Below are positions 43,678 through 52,155 of a DNA stretch of 64,000 nt, piece by piece. The translations under genes were made by a program, and so were the position numbers. Source of the DNA: Lachnospiraceae bacterium (lineage in GTDB: Bacteria > Bacillota > Clostridia > Lachnospirales > Lachnospiraceae); assembly GCA_017460885.1 (NCBI GenBank), contig JAFUAB010000008.1:1-64000 (forward strand), given 5' to 3'. How positions within the stretch are numbered: position 1 is the first letter of the stretch; each line of letters begins with the position of its first letter. The notes below the pieces were generated by a model. It searched no databases and had not been told where the DNA came from. It worked only from the letters and a program-made list of their open reading frames with translations.

Positions 43678-44478
43678 TTACTCTTCTCCCCTATAGAGCT
43701 CTGCATAAAAACCGTTTCTTCTATCCTTTAACACCGGAAATCTATCCCTGAACCCATGCGCATCATCATCTAATTCAAGAATATGCAGTCCTTCAGATTC
43801 CGATGCATTGTAAATAACAATTCCATCAGGATTGATCACACAACTGTCACCTGAATAGTACGTTCCCCCTATATTTCCTGTTCCATTTATCCCAACAATA
43901 TAAACCTGATTTTCGATAGCCCTTGCTTGCAGTAAAGACATCCAGTGATCCCGGCGGCTTGCAGGCCACTGAGCCGGTACCAATACCACATGTGCATCTT
44001 GCTTCATATTCCGAAATAGTTCAGGAAAACGCAGATCATAACATATCACATTTGAAATACCAATTCCTTTTATCCTACAAAAAGGAAGTTCTGTACCCGG
44101 AGAAAAAATGTCGTGTTCAGAAAAAAAAGGATGGCATTTTACATAGTCTGATATCACTTTCCCTGCAGTATCAACAATCGTGTAATGATTCTCGTATCCA
44201 CGTTCAACTGAATGACTTACCCAACCAAATCCGAGGGCGACGTGAAACTCTTTTGAATAATCTGACATAAGGTTTACTGTAGCATTATCATCTTCTGCGG
44301 TATTTGATACACTCATTGAAAACCCGGTGAAACTCATCTCCGGCATAAAAACACAATCCAATCCCTGCTCAAAAGACTCTTTTAATGCGTTTTCAAGGCT
44401 TCGGTAGTTAACCTGCTTATTCTCCCACCTAATATTACTTTGAAATAGCCCCAGTCGAATCGTTGTTCCTTCCATCAT
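43678..44478 (-). CDS. Carbon-nitrogen hydrolase (nitrilase superfamily)
   Basis: A 266-residue hydrolase with the full Glu-Lys-Cys set: Glu47 in FMPEMSFTGF, Lys114 in DYVKCHPFF and Cys146 in NVICYDLRFPELFR. The surroundings are those of omega-amidase-like members, which hydrolyse or transfer amide groups. Such an enzyme is unexpected among ulosonate genes. It could remove an amide from, or transfer an acyl group to, an amino-ulosonate intermediate. It lies between an SDR gene (6 bases) and the CMP-transferase gene (3 bases), so it belongs to the same pathway. Confidence 0.88.
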   Translation of the reverse strand: MMEGTTIRLGLFQSNIRWENKQVNYRSLENALKESFEQGLDCVFMPEMSFTGFSMSVSNTAEDDNATVNLMSDYSKEFHVALGFGWVSHSVERGYENHYTIVDTAGKVISDYVKCHPFFSEHDIFSPGTELPFCRIKGIGISNVICYDLRFPELFRNMKQDAHVVLVPAQWPASRRDHWMSLLQARAIENQVYIVGINGTGNIGGTYYSGDSCVINPDGIVIYNASESEGLHILELDDDAHGFRDRFPVLKDRRNGFYAELYRGEE

Positions 44479-44484
44479 ATTTCC

Positions 44485-45258
44485 TCAGAATATACTTAGC
44501 TGCCCGCCATCAACCACCAGAGATGCTCCTGTAATGAATCCGGCTCTGGCAGAGCAAAGAAACATTATTGCATCTGCTATTTCCTCGGGAGCTCCAAAGC
44601 GTCCCATAGGAACCTGCTCGCGAATATATTTATCCACACCCTCCGGATCTTGCTCCTTAAGTTCTTCCCAACGTCCGCCTTTGAAGAATACATTTCCGGG
44701 CAATACGCAGTTAACTCTTATTCCCTTATCTGCCCAGTCTTTCGCAAGATTTTTAGTCAATGTCAAGACTGCACTTTTTGCTGCTGCATAACCATACGGT
44801 GCAGACATTTTTTCCTTCGCTACAATAGACGAGATAAAAATCACGTTTGGGCTTTGCCCACATTCCAGCAGTGGATATAATCCCTTCAAAAGTGAAATAT
44901 TGGACAGGACATTAATGTCATAAAACCGTTTCCACTCTTCAACATCAAGTTTATCAGAAGACTGGGGTTTTCCTGATCCAAGATTAGCTACAAAAATATC
45001 TATTTTGGATGTGAATGATCTTATCTGTGAAAGTATCTCACTGATTCCGTTTTCCGTAGTTGCATCTCCCGAAGCTATCATAATCCTGCCGGGATACTTT
45101 GCAGAAAAACTCTTCTGTATATCAAGAAGACTCTCCCTATCTCTTCCATTGAGGATTACCTCCGCTCCTTCTTTCAAAAAACCTGTAGCCGTAGCAAGAC
45201 CAATCCCTCTTGAAGATCCCGATATGAAAACTATTTTTCCGGCAAGTTCCAGTTCCAC
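44485..45258 (-). CDS. Short-chain dehydrogenase/reductase
   Basis: A 257-residue classical SDR. ISGSSRGIGLATATGF carries the TGxxxGIG-type nucleotide loop (14-20), VANLGSG replaces the NNAG motif, and YGYAAAKSAVLTLTKNL contains the catalytic YxxxK, with VLPGNVF after it. It starts at GTG with GGTTATAGACC upstream. It probably oxidises or reduces a hydroxyl of an intermediate that the class III aminotransferase then uses, but that is inference. It is unlike the second SDR at 46.1 kb. Confidence 0.88.
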   Translation of the reverse strand: MELELAGKIVFISGSSRGIGLATATGFLKEGAEVILNGRDRESLLDIQKSFSAKYPGRIMIASGDATTENGISEILSQIRSFTSKIDIFVANLGSGKPQSSDKLDVEEWKRFYDINVLSNISLLKGLYPLLECGQSPNVIFISSIVAKEKMSAPYGYAAAKSAVLTLTKNLAKDWADKGIRVNCVLPGNVFFKGGRWEELKEQDPEGVDKYIREQVPMGRFGAPEEIADAIMFLCSARAGFITGASLVVDGGQLSIF

Positions 45259-45281
45259 GGTCTATAACCTTTTCTTATCTA

Positions 45282-46127
45282 TTATAACGAATACTTCACG
45301 CAGTAATCCTTTATAAACTCAAGTTGCTGCTGTATGTTTTCGGCTTCCTGGCCGTCTTCTCCTCTGGCTGCCTGCAGTATAATGCTCTTATTGTATCCGA
45401 TACGTCTCAGAGAAGAAAAAACCTTATCAAAATCTGCACTTCCTGTTCCAAGCTGCATTGTAGTACCATGCAATTTCCGGTCTTTAATGTGGACATTTGC
45501 GATATAATCTCCGAGACTCATTATTTCTTCCTCATGGTCATATCCCAGTCCCGAACTGTTTCCGGAGTCATAATTTGCATATATTTCGCAACCAATGCTA
45601 TCAAGGAACTCTTTAAAAGCCCCGGGGGGTAAATCAGTTTCCAGAGATATCTGAACCTCGAATCTCTCTGCCAACTTGACGACCTCATACACAAAACCAC
45701 GAACCATTTCCTTTTCGTGATCAGTTTTCATCGAGGAATCATCAACCAGAGGTATTTCCAAAAGAGAGGCACCTATCACCGACATTCCCTGCAATACTCT
45801 TTGTGTTATCTGAAGATTCTCATTTCTGAGTTCCTCTCTTTCAGCATTTTCTTTTTTGAAGAATGGCCTGCGCATAAAGTAATCAAAACATACTGATCTG
45901 ACAGTAACTCCTGTATCTTCGCACATATTCAGGATCTGTCTATATCCGGCTTCCGTCCATAATGGATTATCTTCATATCGATCATAATCAAATATCCATT
46001 CTATTTCCTGAATACCGATTTTCTTTCCGTTACTAAACTCGTCCTTCCATTCATCGAAAGGGAAAAACTGTATTCCCCGTCCTCCGGAGGGGGTCAATCT
46101 CCCCTGCATGATCCCCAAAGATCTCAT
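45282..46127 (-). CDS. Sugar phosphate isomerase/epimerase (TIM barrel)
   Basis: A 281-residue xylose-isomerase-like barrel (PF01261): MRSLGIMQGRLTPSGG at the N-terminus, IQEIEWIFDYD, SLETDLPPGAFKEFLDSI and ANVHIKDRKL, with Glu/Asp/His metal ligands in the usual order. Members interconvert aldoses and ketoses or act as epimerases or lyases on sugars and inositols. It lies between two SDR genes. It may supply or reshape the aldose accepted by the SAF-less synthase. GAGGTATTCTG precedes the ATG. Confidence 0.82.
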   Translation of the reverse strand: MRSLGIMQGRLTPSGGRGIQFFPFDEWKDEFSNGKKIGIQEIEWIFDYDRYEDNPLWTEAGYRQILNMCEDTGVTVRSVCFDYFMRRPFFKKENAEREELRNENLQITQRVLQGMSVIGASLLEIPLVDDSSMKTDHEKEMVRGFVYEVVKLAERFEVQISLETDLPPGAFKEFLDSIGCEIYANYDSGNSSGLGYDHEEEIMSLGDYIANVHIKDRKLHGTTMQLGTGSADFDKVFSSLRRIGYNKSIILQAARGEDGQEAENIQQQLEFIKDYCVKYSL

Positions 46128-46144
46128 ATCAGAATACCTCCATT

Positions 46145-46987
46145 CTACCAGCAGGTTCTTCCACCATCGATAATGACTGTAGATCCCGTCATATATGCGC
46201 TCGCATCTGAGATCAGATAAAGTACGGTTCCCTGATACTCATCCTTGTGTGCCATCCTGCCCATGGGTACAAGATTTACAAGTTTTTCAACAAACTTAGG
46301 ATCCTGCCCATTCTCAACTCCAGCTGGACAGATAGCATTACAACGAATCCCCTTCTCAGCCCAATATGTTGCCAGATACTTTGTGAGACCTATAAGTCCA
46401 TGTTTAATCACAGAGTACGTCACGGGCTTCACGCTCTGCTCGTCATCCGGAACCCCTTCTTTTTTGTATATTCTCTGATCAGGTGCAATAACGCCAAGGT
46501 CCGAAGAAATATTCAGAATAACACCTTTACCCTGCTTCTCCATCTGCTTTCCGAAGACCTGAGAACACAAAAACGCTCCGGTTAACCCTACTGCAATATC
46601 ATCATTCCATATTTCCATAGGCAGATTATCAAACCTCAAAGGACCCATGTTTTTGCTGTTTCCTTCCACCTTAGGATTGTTCGCAGCGTTGTTTATAAGA
46701 ATGTCCACATGACCATATTTTTCAACAAGTTTTTTGCAGACTTCCTCGAGTTCATCACGTTTAGTTATATTTGCCAGATATATCTCAACCTTCTGATCAG
46801 GATAATCGTTTAATAATCTGCTCTTCTCTTCCTCAAGACGTTCAGTACTTATATCCAGAAGAACCGGGATCCCACCACCGTCAATTACGGCCCGGGCATG
46901 ACTGTCTCCCAGAAGACCTGCTCCTCCGGTTATTACACATACCCTGTCTTTGATCAAAAATCTATCCAGAATCGTTTCCGTATTCAT
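46145..46987 (-). CDS. SDR, PtmA-like
   Basis: A 280-residue SDR. CVITGGAGLLGDSHARAVID (about 17-36) binds NAD(P), DILINNAANNPK is the NNAG block, LNISSDLGV carries the Ser and TYSVIKHGLIGLTKYLA the YxxxK pair. The GGAGLLG version of the loop is typical of the PtmA-type oxidoreductases of flagellin-modification loci. It overlaps the SIS gene by ATGA. A role in oxidising a C-position of the ulosonate precursor is plausible; the substrate is unknown. Confidence 0.85.
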   Translation of the reverse strand: MNTETILDRFLIKDRVCVITGGAGLLGDSHARAVIDGGGIPVLLDISTERLEEEKSRLLNDYPDQKVEIYLANITKRDELEEVCKKLVEKYGHVDILINNAANNPKVEGNSKNMGPLRFDNLPMEIWNDDIAVGLTGAFLCSQVFGKQMEKQGKGVILNISSDLGVIAPDQRIYKKEGVPDDEQSVKPVTYSVIKHGLIGLTKYLATYWAEKGIRCNAICPAGVENGQDPKFVEKLVNLVPMGRMAHKDEYQGTVLYLISDASAYMTGSTVIIDGGRTCW

Positions 46988-47589
46988 TCTTTTTCCTCTT
47001 CGATGATCATCTGTTCAATATATTCAGCCAAAATGTGACCTATGAAGATATGCGCTTCCTGTATGCGTGGAGTATCAGAAGATGGAACATGTATCACCAC
47101 ATTGCACATTGATTCATCTGCTTCATGATGAGTTCCACCTGTTAAAAGAATCGTATTAATACCTTTATCAGATGCATATTCCAATGCTTTAATCACATTA
47201 CGAGAAGTACCGCTGGTACTTATTCCGACGAGAACATCTCCCTTACTGCCTCTGGCTTCCAACTGTCTTACGAATACCCTTTCAAAGTCATAATCATTAC
47301 TTATCGCTGTTAATGCCGAGGTATTAACTGTCAAAGCCTCCGCGTTGATTGCCCTTCGTTCATGATAGAATCTACTGATAAATTCAGTGGCGATATGCTG
47401 TGCATCCGCCGCACTTCCGCCATTCCCACAGAAAAATAAAGCTTTTCTCTCAAACACCGCGTTATACATAAGTGTCGATGCACGTTTTATCTCACCTAAC
47501 ATATCAGCCGAACTCATCATATTCTGAAAAACACAGATATGGTCAGTAAACCTTTTTTCTATGATACTGTCAAAAGATTTCGAATTCAA
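46984..47589 (-). CDS. SIS-domain phosphosugar isomerase (second GmhA-like)
   Basis: A 201-residue SIS protein: ALFFCGNGGSAADAQHIATE, ISTSGTSRNVIKALEYA and TPRIQEAHIFIGHILAEYIE, all GmhA-type blocks. It starts at TTG with GAGG ten bases upstream, overlapping the phosphatase gene end. It is clearly different from the GmhA at 27.6 kb, so the operon has two isomerases. One may make heptose 7-phosphate for the HldE/GmhB pathway, the other an aldose phosphate for the ulosonate synthase. Which does which cannot be decided from sequence. Confidence 0.82.
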   Translation of the reverse strand: MNSKSFDSIIEKRFTDHICVFQNMMSSADMLGEIKRASTLMYNAVFERKALFFCGNGGSAADAQHIATEFISRFYHERRAINAEALTVNTSALTAISNDYDFERVFVRQLEARGSKGDVLVGISTSGTSRNVIKALEYASDKGINTILLTGGTHHEADESMCNVVIHVPSSDTPRIQEAHIFIGHILAEYIEQMIIEEEKE

Positions 47590-48068
47590 CTTTGGTTATC
47601 CTCGCAACGTCTCGTCTTTAAATAATCTAACAACTCGCCTATACACCCTTCTCCGCCCTTATTGATTAATCTTATATCAGCAACGGACTTAACCGCGGAA
47701 ATAGCATTTCCCGGGCATACCCCGGTTCCAACGTATTTGATAGGTTCTACGTCATACTTTCCGTCACCTATATAACATATATCCTCAGGTTGTAGACTCC
47801 AGATGCTTTCCATCTCTTTTATCGCAACTAGTTTATTCTTACATCCTGAATAAAACATATCCCACTCGGCTTTGTTTTTAAATACTTCTACAATGGGTGT
47901 ATCTTCACCTGTCACGGCTGCGATCTTGTATCCCATAGATCTTATTTCATTCAATGCATCAATATCCGTTAGCAGGAATGATTTTGATTCATTTCCAAGA
48001 TGATCTACATATACTTTACCATCTGTAAGAACGCCATCTATATCGAATACAACAAGTTCAATCGCCAT
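47586..48068 (-). CDS. KdsC-like HAD phosphatase
   Basis: A 160-residue HAD phosphatase without a cap domain. LVVFDIDGVLTDGKVYVDHL carries the DxD nucleophile, KIAAVTGED the second motif, and DICYIGDGKYDVEPIKYV the acidic motif. KdsC enzymes dephosphorylate 3-deoxy-octulosonate 8-phosphate. The NeuB-type synthase in the same operon suggests a 3-deoxy-ulosonate 9- or 8-phosphate as substrate. ATG 48068 with AGGGTTAGATTC is used; an extension to 48128 would run through the promoter. It is the first gene of the 24-gene run. Confidence 0.85.
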   Translation of the reverse strand: MAIELVVFDIDGVLTDGKVYVDHLGNESKSFLLTDIDALNEIRSMGYKIAAVTGEDTPIVEVFKNKAEWDMFYSGCKNKLVAIKEMESIWSLQPEDICYIGDGKYDVEPIKYVGTGVCPGNAISAVKSVADIRLINKGGEGCIGELLDYLKTRRCEDNQS

Positions 48069-48117
48069 GAATCTAACCCTTATATGTTTATTACTTCGTA
48101 AACAATATCCAGATACT

Positions 48118-48145
48118 ATATCGGACAATATCCCCGGATTCTTTA
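48118..48145 (-). promoter_or_regulatory. Sigma28-like promoter of the ulosonate/heptose operon
   Basis: Minus strand: TAAA, 16 bases, TCCGATAT. The -10 has the same CCGATAT core as both flagellin promoters and the -35 is the consensus TAAA. It lies in the 96-base gap before the KdsC-like gene, giving a leader of about 45 bases. It would place the whole 26.4-48.1 kb operon in the late-flagellar regulon. Confidence 0.65.
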
Positions 48146-48164
48146 GCGAGACATTACTTTGTTC

Positions 48165-49034
48165 TTACACCTCAAACTCACCCAGATCATAATCCGAAAC
48201 ATACACCTTGGCTCTACGCTCTTCCTCCGGTGGCAGCGTCATATAATCATCATACATGTATTTAAGGAAAGCATCATAATCCCGTATGCCGTCCAGTCTG
48301 TATCCTTCGAATTCATATCTGTGTATCTGCTTAAACCATATCTTGGGCATCCCGTACATATCCTTTACGGAGTTCTTAACATACAGCCTGCCAAATGAAG
48401 GAAACAGAAGTACGCGCACCCTGTTATTGGTACGATTATTACTCTTATCCGTAATGTGGCGCATCTTCTCGAATACATAATCCGTCGGAATCCTGGATAG
48501 GCGTGTATATATCCACTTCTGAAGAGCGTTACTGTCCGGTGAATATTTACCGACTTCAGAATAGAGCACCTTCCGCCAAAGGAAACATTCTATATCGTTT
48601 ATAACCTGGCCTATAGTAGTCCTCGGGATGTCGTCCATCGGAAAGATATCAACATATACGCCTGTCTGGGAATTGATATGTTCCTGTCCGAGTCTTATAT
48701 ACTTAGTCCCGGTTCTTCTTAACTTGCCATATCCCCATCTGTATTCCGGATCCGTGGAATGATCCTGGAAGAAGCATATGCTCTTATCCAGCTTATAAGC
48801 AATCTTCTTAAATCGTTCATACTCCTCACGCAGCATCGCTATATCTGCATCATCATCCCACGGAATGTAGCCCTTGTGCCTTACTGCCCCCAATAAAGTT
48901 CCACAGCATATCACATAATGGATACCTTCCTGCTTACATACACGGTCGAACTCCACCATCATCCCCAGCTGAAGAAGCTGCATACGTCGGATTTCTTCCG
49001 GTGTCATTAGTTTTCCTTTTGCACTGTTTCCCAA
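48165..49034 (-). CDS. LicD-family phosphotransferase (classical subgroup)
   Basis: A 289-residue LicD protein of the shortest, most classical form here: TPEEIRRMQLLQLGMMVEF, GTLLGAVRH (45-53), PWDDDAD (58-64) and a C-terminal region with YRLDGIRDYDAFLKYMYDDY. It starts at TTG with AAGGAGAGACAA upstream. It is the last gene of the phosphonate block, just downstream of the nucleotidyltransferase/ADH fusion, so it is a prime candidate for using that enzyme's CMP-phosphonate. It is different in sequence from all the other LicD proteins of the window. Confidence 0.88.
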   Translation of the reverse strand: MGNSAKGKLMTPEEIRRMQLLQLGMMVEFDRVCKQEGIHYVICCGTLLGAVRHKGYIPWDDDADIAMLREEYERFKKIAYKLDKSICFFQDHSTDPEYRWGYGKLRRTGTKYIRLGQEHINSQTGVYVDIFPMDDIPRTTIGQVINDIECFLWRKVLYSEVGKYSPDSNALQKWIYTRLSRIPTDYVFEKMRHITDKSNNRTNNRVRVLLFPSFGRLYVKNSVKDMYGMPKIWFKQIHRYEFEGYRLDGIRDYDAFLKYMYDDYMTLPPEEERRAKVYVSDYDLGEFEV

Positions 49035-49049
49035 TTGTCTCTCCTTCGC

Positions 49050-51323
49050 TCATAAGCCTATTCTGTCAAGTATCGCTTTATACATCCGCTTCAGAATTTC
49101 TGTCTCAAGTTTCACCGGATGATTACCAAGCCTTTCCGGCTTAACAGTGCTGACAAGCTCATCTATAACGCTATCCTTGCCGGCATATGTGGCTGATGTT
49201 TTATCTGTAATATCCATAAAACCGGTCTGATCCAGAATCTTATCAAATTCAGATGCTGCTTCCTGCGGCGTATCACGATCGAATGCTGTAGCAAGTTCTC
49301 TTAAGGTGGTAACAAGATATTTCTCACCGCGCTTATCTATACAATCATCCGTATGCTCTATCATATACGGCCACAATTCGTTTACGCACAATGCCGCCGC
49401 ATGTCCGTGGGCGATCCCGAACATGCTCGTCAGCATATAACACATGGCGTGGCCTGCCGTGGTCTGGGTGATATTGATGGCTCTGCCCGCCAGTTGTGAT
49501 GCTCTCTGCATGGCGATATTTCCGTGATTGTCATTTGCCAGATAATCATCCATGTTATCCAATATCATACCGATGGCTTCACGCGCATAGGACTTACTCT
49601 CATCCGTGGAATTCACGGACCAGTATGATTCTATCCCATGACACAAAGCATCGAACAAGGTTGCCTTCCTGTGATAGTCCGCTACGGTCTTAAGGAAAGA
49701 CGGATCGACAAATACCATAGAAGGTATGCAACTTTCGTGCGTTATCGACTGCTTGATCCCGTTATAGTAGATAACGGCATATCTGGTCACTTCACTTCCC
49801 GTTCCTGCGGTGGTAGGTACTGCCATCAGAAGTATATTGTTCTCATCTATCCTCTGCTCCAGGTAGTTTCTGTCATGATCCATGGATGCAAAGAGTTTAA
49901 TGCATTTCGCTACATCCATAGTACTTCCGCCACCTATCGCCAATATACTGTCGCAATTCTCATCTAAGAAGAGATCGACGCCCGCTCTCACTGATTCATA
50001 CTTCGGATTGGGCGTAAAATCGGAGAATCTGACGACTTTAATGCCGGTCCTGTCTTCCAGTGTGCAGATATGACTGAACAACGGATGGTATTCAACAGCC
50101 TTGCCACATACCAGAAGAAGCCTTTTAACATGATTATCTATCAGATACTCATCTATTAACATATAGTTGTTCTCCACATACGACATCTTCTGTGATATGC
50201 CGGCACGCTTTTCCAGACGCGCATACTTGGGGTCGCTTGCATATGAGAACTCGATCAGTCTGCCTCCGTATCCGGCCAGCAGCTCAACTACCTCGTCCCT
50301 TATAGGCTTCTGAAAGCCTTCCTTCCAGTCATCGCCGTGAACCACATAGGTAGGACGGTATCTCTCTATATTATCCTTATAGCTGAGTGTCTTCTGTTCC
50401 ACCACCTGTGAAACGCCCACTATATTCTCGAATAGTACTTTTCTCTCTTCGTAAGGAAGAAGCGGATATCTCTTATAACTTGCAACCACATCATCGGATA
50501 TCACGCCTATGATAAGCCGTCCGAGTCTTCTGGCCTTCTTGATGAGTGCCATATGGCCGCTGTGGATTATATCGGTCGAGAAGCTCACATATACTGTACG
50601 CTGTTCTATACGTCTTAAGATCCCCGATACCACCTGCAGATCCTCGGGGGTATCAATCTCGTTACAGAGCATGTCCCGTACATCCAGGGGATGTATGAGG
50701 CATCTGTCACTTACCTCGTTAAACGCATTCTCCGCATAGCATTTACGCTTAGCTTCCTCACCGTTTTCGCAATAGTCGATTATACTGTTAAGCCACACTT
50801 CCCAGTCATGTTTATCCAGCTTATATAACGGCTGTGCCGCAAGCGCAGAATCGAAGAATTCAATCCCGACTTTTATGATATGTTCGTCTTCAATGACTGC
50901 TTTAAAATCTTTCTGAGGAAGAGGAAGTGTAGAACTCACAGTCATGCAACTGCCTTCGAAATTGAGTACCTCGTCAAGGACTTCATTCTCGAACACCAGA
51001 TCTCCATGCATCAGGATGATGTCATCATTCAGATACTCTCTTGCACGGTATATCGAATATATGTAATTAGTCTCTCTGAATTGTTCGTTAAAGACATATG
51101 TAACAGATAACGGAAGGTTCAGACTGCTTACGTATTCGCGCAGGACTTCGTCATGTGCACCGGTTGTGATGACCACATCAGTAATTCCTGATTCAAGCAA
51201 CTGCTTAAGCTGCCTCTCCAGTATAGTTGTGGTCCCGTATACTTCTGTCATGCACTTAGGCTGTTCCGAGGTCAGGATCCCCATCCGGGTTCCCATTCCG
51301 GAATTAAGTATCAGAGCTTTCAT
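49050..51323 (-). CDS. Three-domain fusion: LicC/PntC-like + cytidylyltransferase-like + iron ADH
   Basis: A 757-residue protein. Domain 1 (about 1-235) is an NTP transferase, NSGMGTRMG (7-15), HGDL (106-109) and EIDTPEDL (222-229), of the LicC/PntC type. Domain 2 (about 243-375) is a cytidylyltransferase-like Rossmann unit with HSGH (254-257) but without the C-terminal ISTT-type signature. Domain 3 (about 396-757) is an iron-dependent alcohol dehydrogenase with IGGGSTMDVAKC (463-474), DALCHGIE, AGHAMCYML and FGIAHGHA metal histidines. Likely role: reduce phosphonoacetaldehyde to 2-hydroxyethylphosphonate, then activate it with CTP. It starts right after the phosphoesterase gene. Confidence 0.88.
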   Translation of the reverse strand: MKALILNSGMGTRMGILTSEQPKCMTEVYGTTTILERQLKQLLESGITDVVITTGAHDEVLREYVSSLNLPLSVTYVFNEQFRETNYIYSIYRAREYLNDDIILMHGDLVFENEVLDEVLNFEGSCMTVSSTLPLPQKDFKAVIEDEHIIKVGIEFFDSALAAQPLYKLDKHDWEVWLNSIIDYCENGEEAKRKCYAENAFNEVSDRCLIHPLDVRDMLCNEIDTPEDLQVVSGILRRIEQRTVYVSFSTDIIHSGHMALIKKARRLGRLIIGVISDDVVASYKRYPLLPYEERKVLFENIVGVSQVVEQKTLSYKDNIERYRPTYVVHGDDWKEGFQKPIRDEVVELLAGYGGRLIEFSYASDPKYARLEKRAGISQKMSYVENNYMLIDEYLIDNHVKRLLLVCGKAVEYHPLFSHICTLEDRTGIKVVRFSDFTPNPKYESVRAGVDLFLDENCDSILAIGGGSTMDVAKCIKLFASMDHDRNYLEQRIDENNILLMAVPTTAGTGSEVTRYAVIYYNGIKQSITHESCIPSMVFVDPSFLKTVADYHRKATLFDALCHGIESYWSVNSTDESKSYAREAIGMILDNMDDYLANDNHGNIAMQRASQLAGRAINITQTTAGHAMCYMLTSMFGIAHGHAAALCVNELWPYMIEHTDDCIDKRGEKYLVTTLRELATAFDRDTPQEAASEFDKILDQTGFMDITDKTSATYAGKDSVIDELVSTVKPERLGNHPVKLETEILKRMYKAILDRIGL

Positions 51324-52127
51324 TTATATCCCTTTTAACAGTCTGTCTTTATAGAAACTATCCACTCTTCCGTCGTACAGCGCCCTCGCCGCTTCTATAT
51401 CGTATGGAACCGACCGAAGCTGCACACTTAAACTATCAGCATCAAGCAAGGCATACTGTGCGTTTGAATTATGATTCCTGGGCTGTCCAACCGAGCCCGG
51501 ATTGATGAACGTAACCGCATGTTTATTTCTCATATCCGGATCATCTGCATCATAGAACACGGAAAAGACATGTGAATAATGAGAATGTCCTGAGAATACT
51601 ATGTCATAGTTTCTGTAATCTCCGTTAACATTCTCCGGACTTACAGATTCCCAGAACAAACTTTGATTCTCTGCACCGCTTACGGAGTCCGGAACAATCC
51701 AATCTAAGCCGTTATCGCCGGTATCACTTCGTAAGTTCCCCAACGCTCCATGTACGGCCAGGCACTTCTTTCCTGCAAGATCGAACTCTGACATTCCTCT
51801 GACATCCATCTGTGAACTTAGATATAACTTTGTTTCATCTTTTAATACTGAAGCAGTGTATTTTGCGCAGTCCACACCACGCTGTGATGAGAATCCGCTG
51901 TAATCCTCCAGCATGATCGCACGTTCGTGATTGCCCCAGATATTACATATAATGTCATACCCTAATCTGTCACGGATGAACGCAACCGTTTCGTCGGACT
52001 GCATACCGTAATCTATGAGATCTCCGAGTAATATTACCCCGTTAATGTCATAGTCTGACATGTCTGAAACTACGTTGTTAAGGGCGTGCATATTACCGTG
52101 AATATCTGCCAGGACCGCATACAACAT
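51324..52127 (-). CDS. Calcineurin-like metallophosphoesterase
   Basis: A 267-residue phosphoesterase of PF12850/PF00149 type: ADIHGNMHALNNV, LLGDLIDYG, NIWGNHERAIM and SGHSHYSHVF supply the two-metal site, followed by NPGSVGQPRNHN. This motif set is shared with YfcE-like and diadenosine-tetraphosphatase-like enzymes. It lies between PEP mutase and the fusion gene, in the same direction and almost touching both. It might salvage or proofread CMP-phosphonate or a phosphorylated intermediate, but the substrate cannot be read. ATG 52127 with GGAGAATATTG is used. Confidence 0.85.
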   Translation of the reverse strand: MLYAVLADIHGNMHALNNVVSDMSDYDINGVILLGDLIDYGMQSDETVAFIRDRLGYDIICNIWGNHERAIMLEDYSGFSSQRGVDCAKYTASVLKDETKLYLSSQMDVRGMSEFDLAGKKCLAVHGALGNLRSDTGDNGLDWIVPDSVSGAENQSLFWESVSPENVNGDYRNYDIVFSGHSHYSHVFSVFYDADDPDMRNKHAVTFINPGSVGQPRNHNSNAQYALLDADSLSVQLRSVPYDIEAARALYDGRVDSFYKDRLLKGI

Positions 52128-52155
52128 CAATATTCTCCATTATTTATATACAGGA

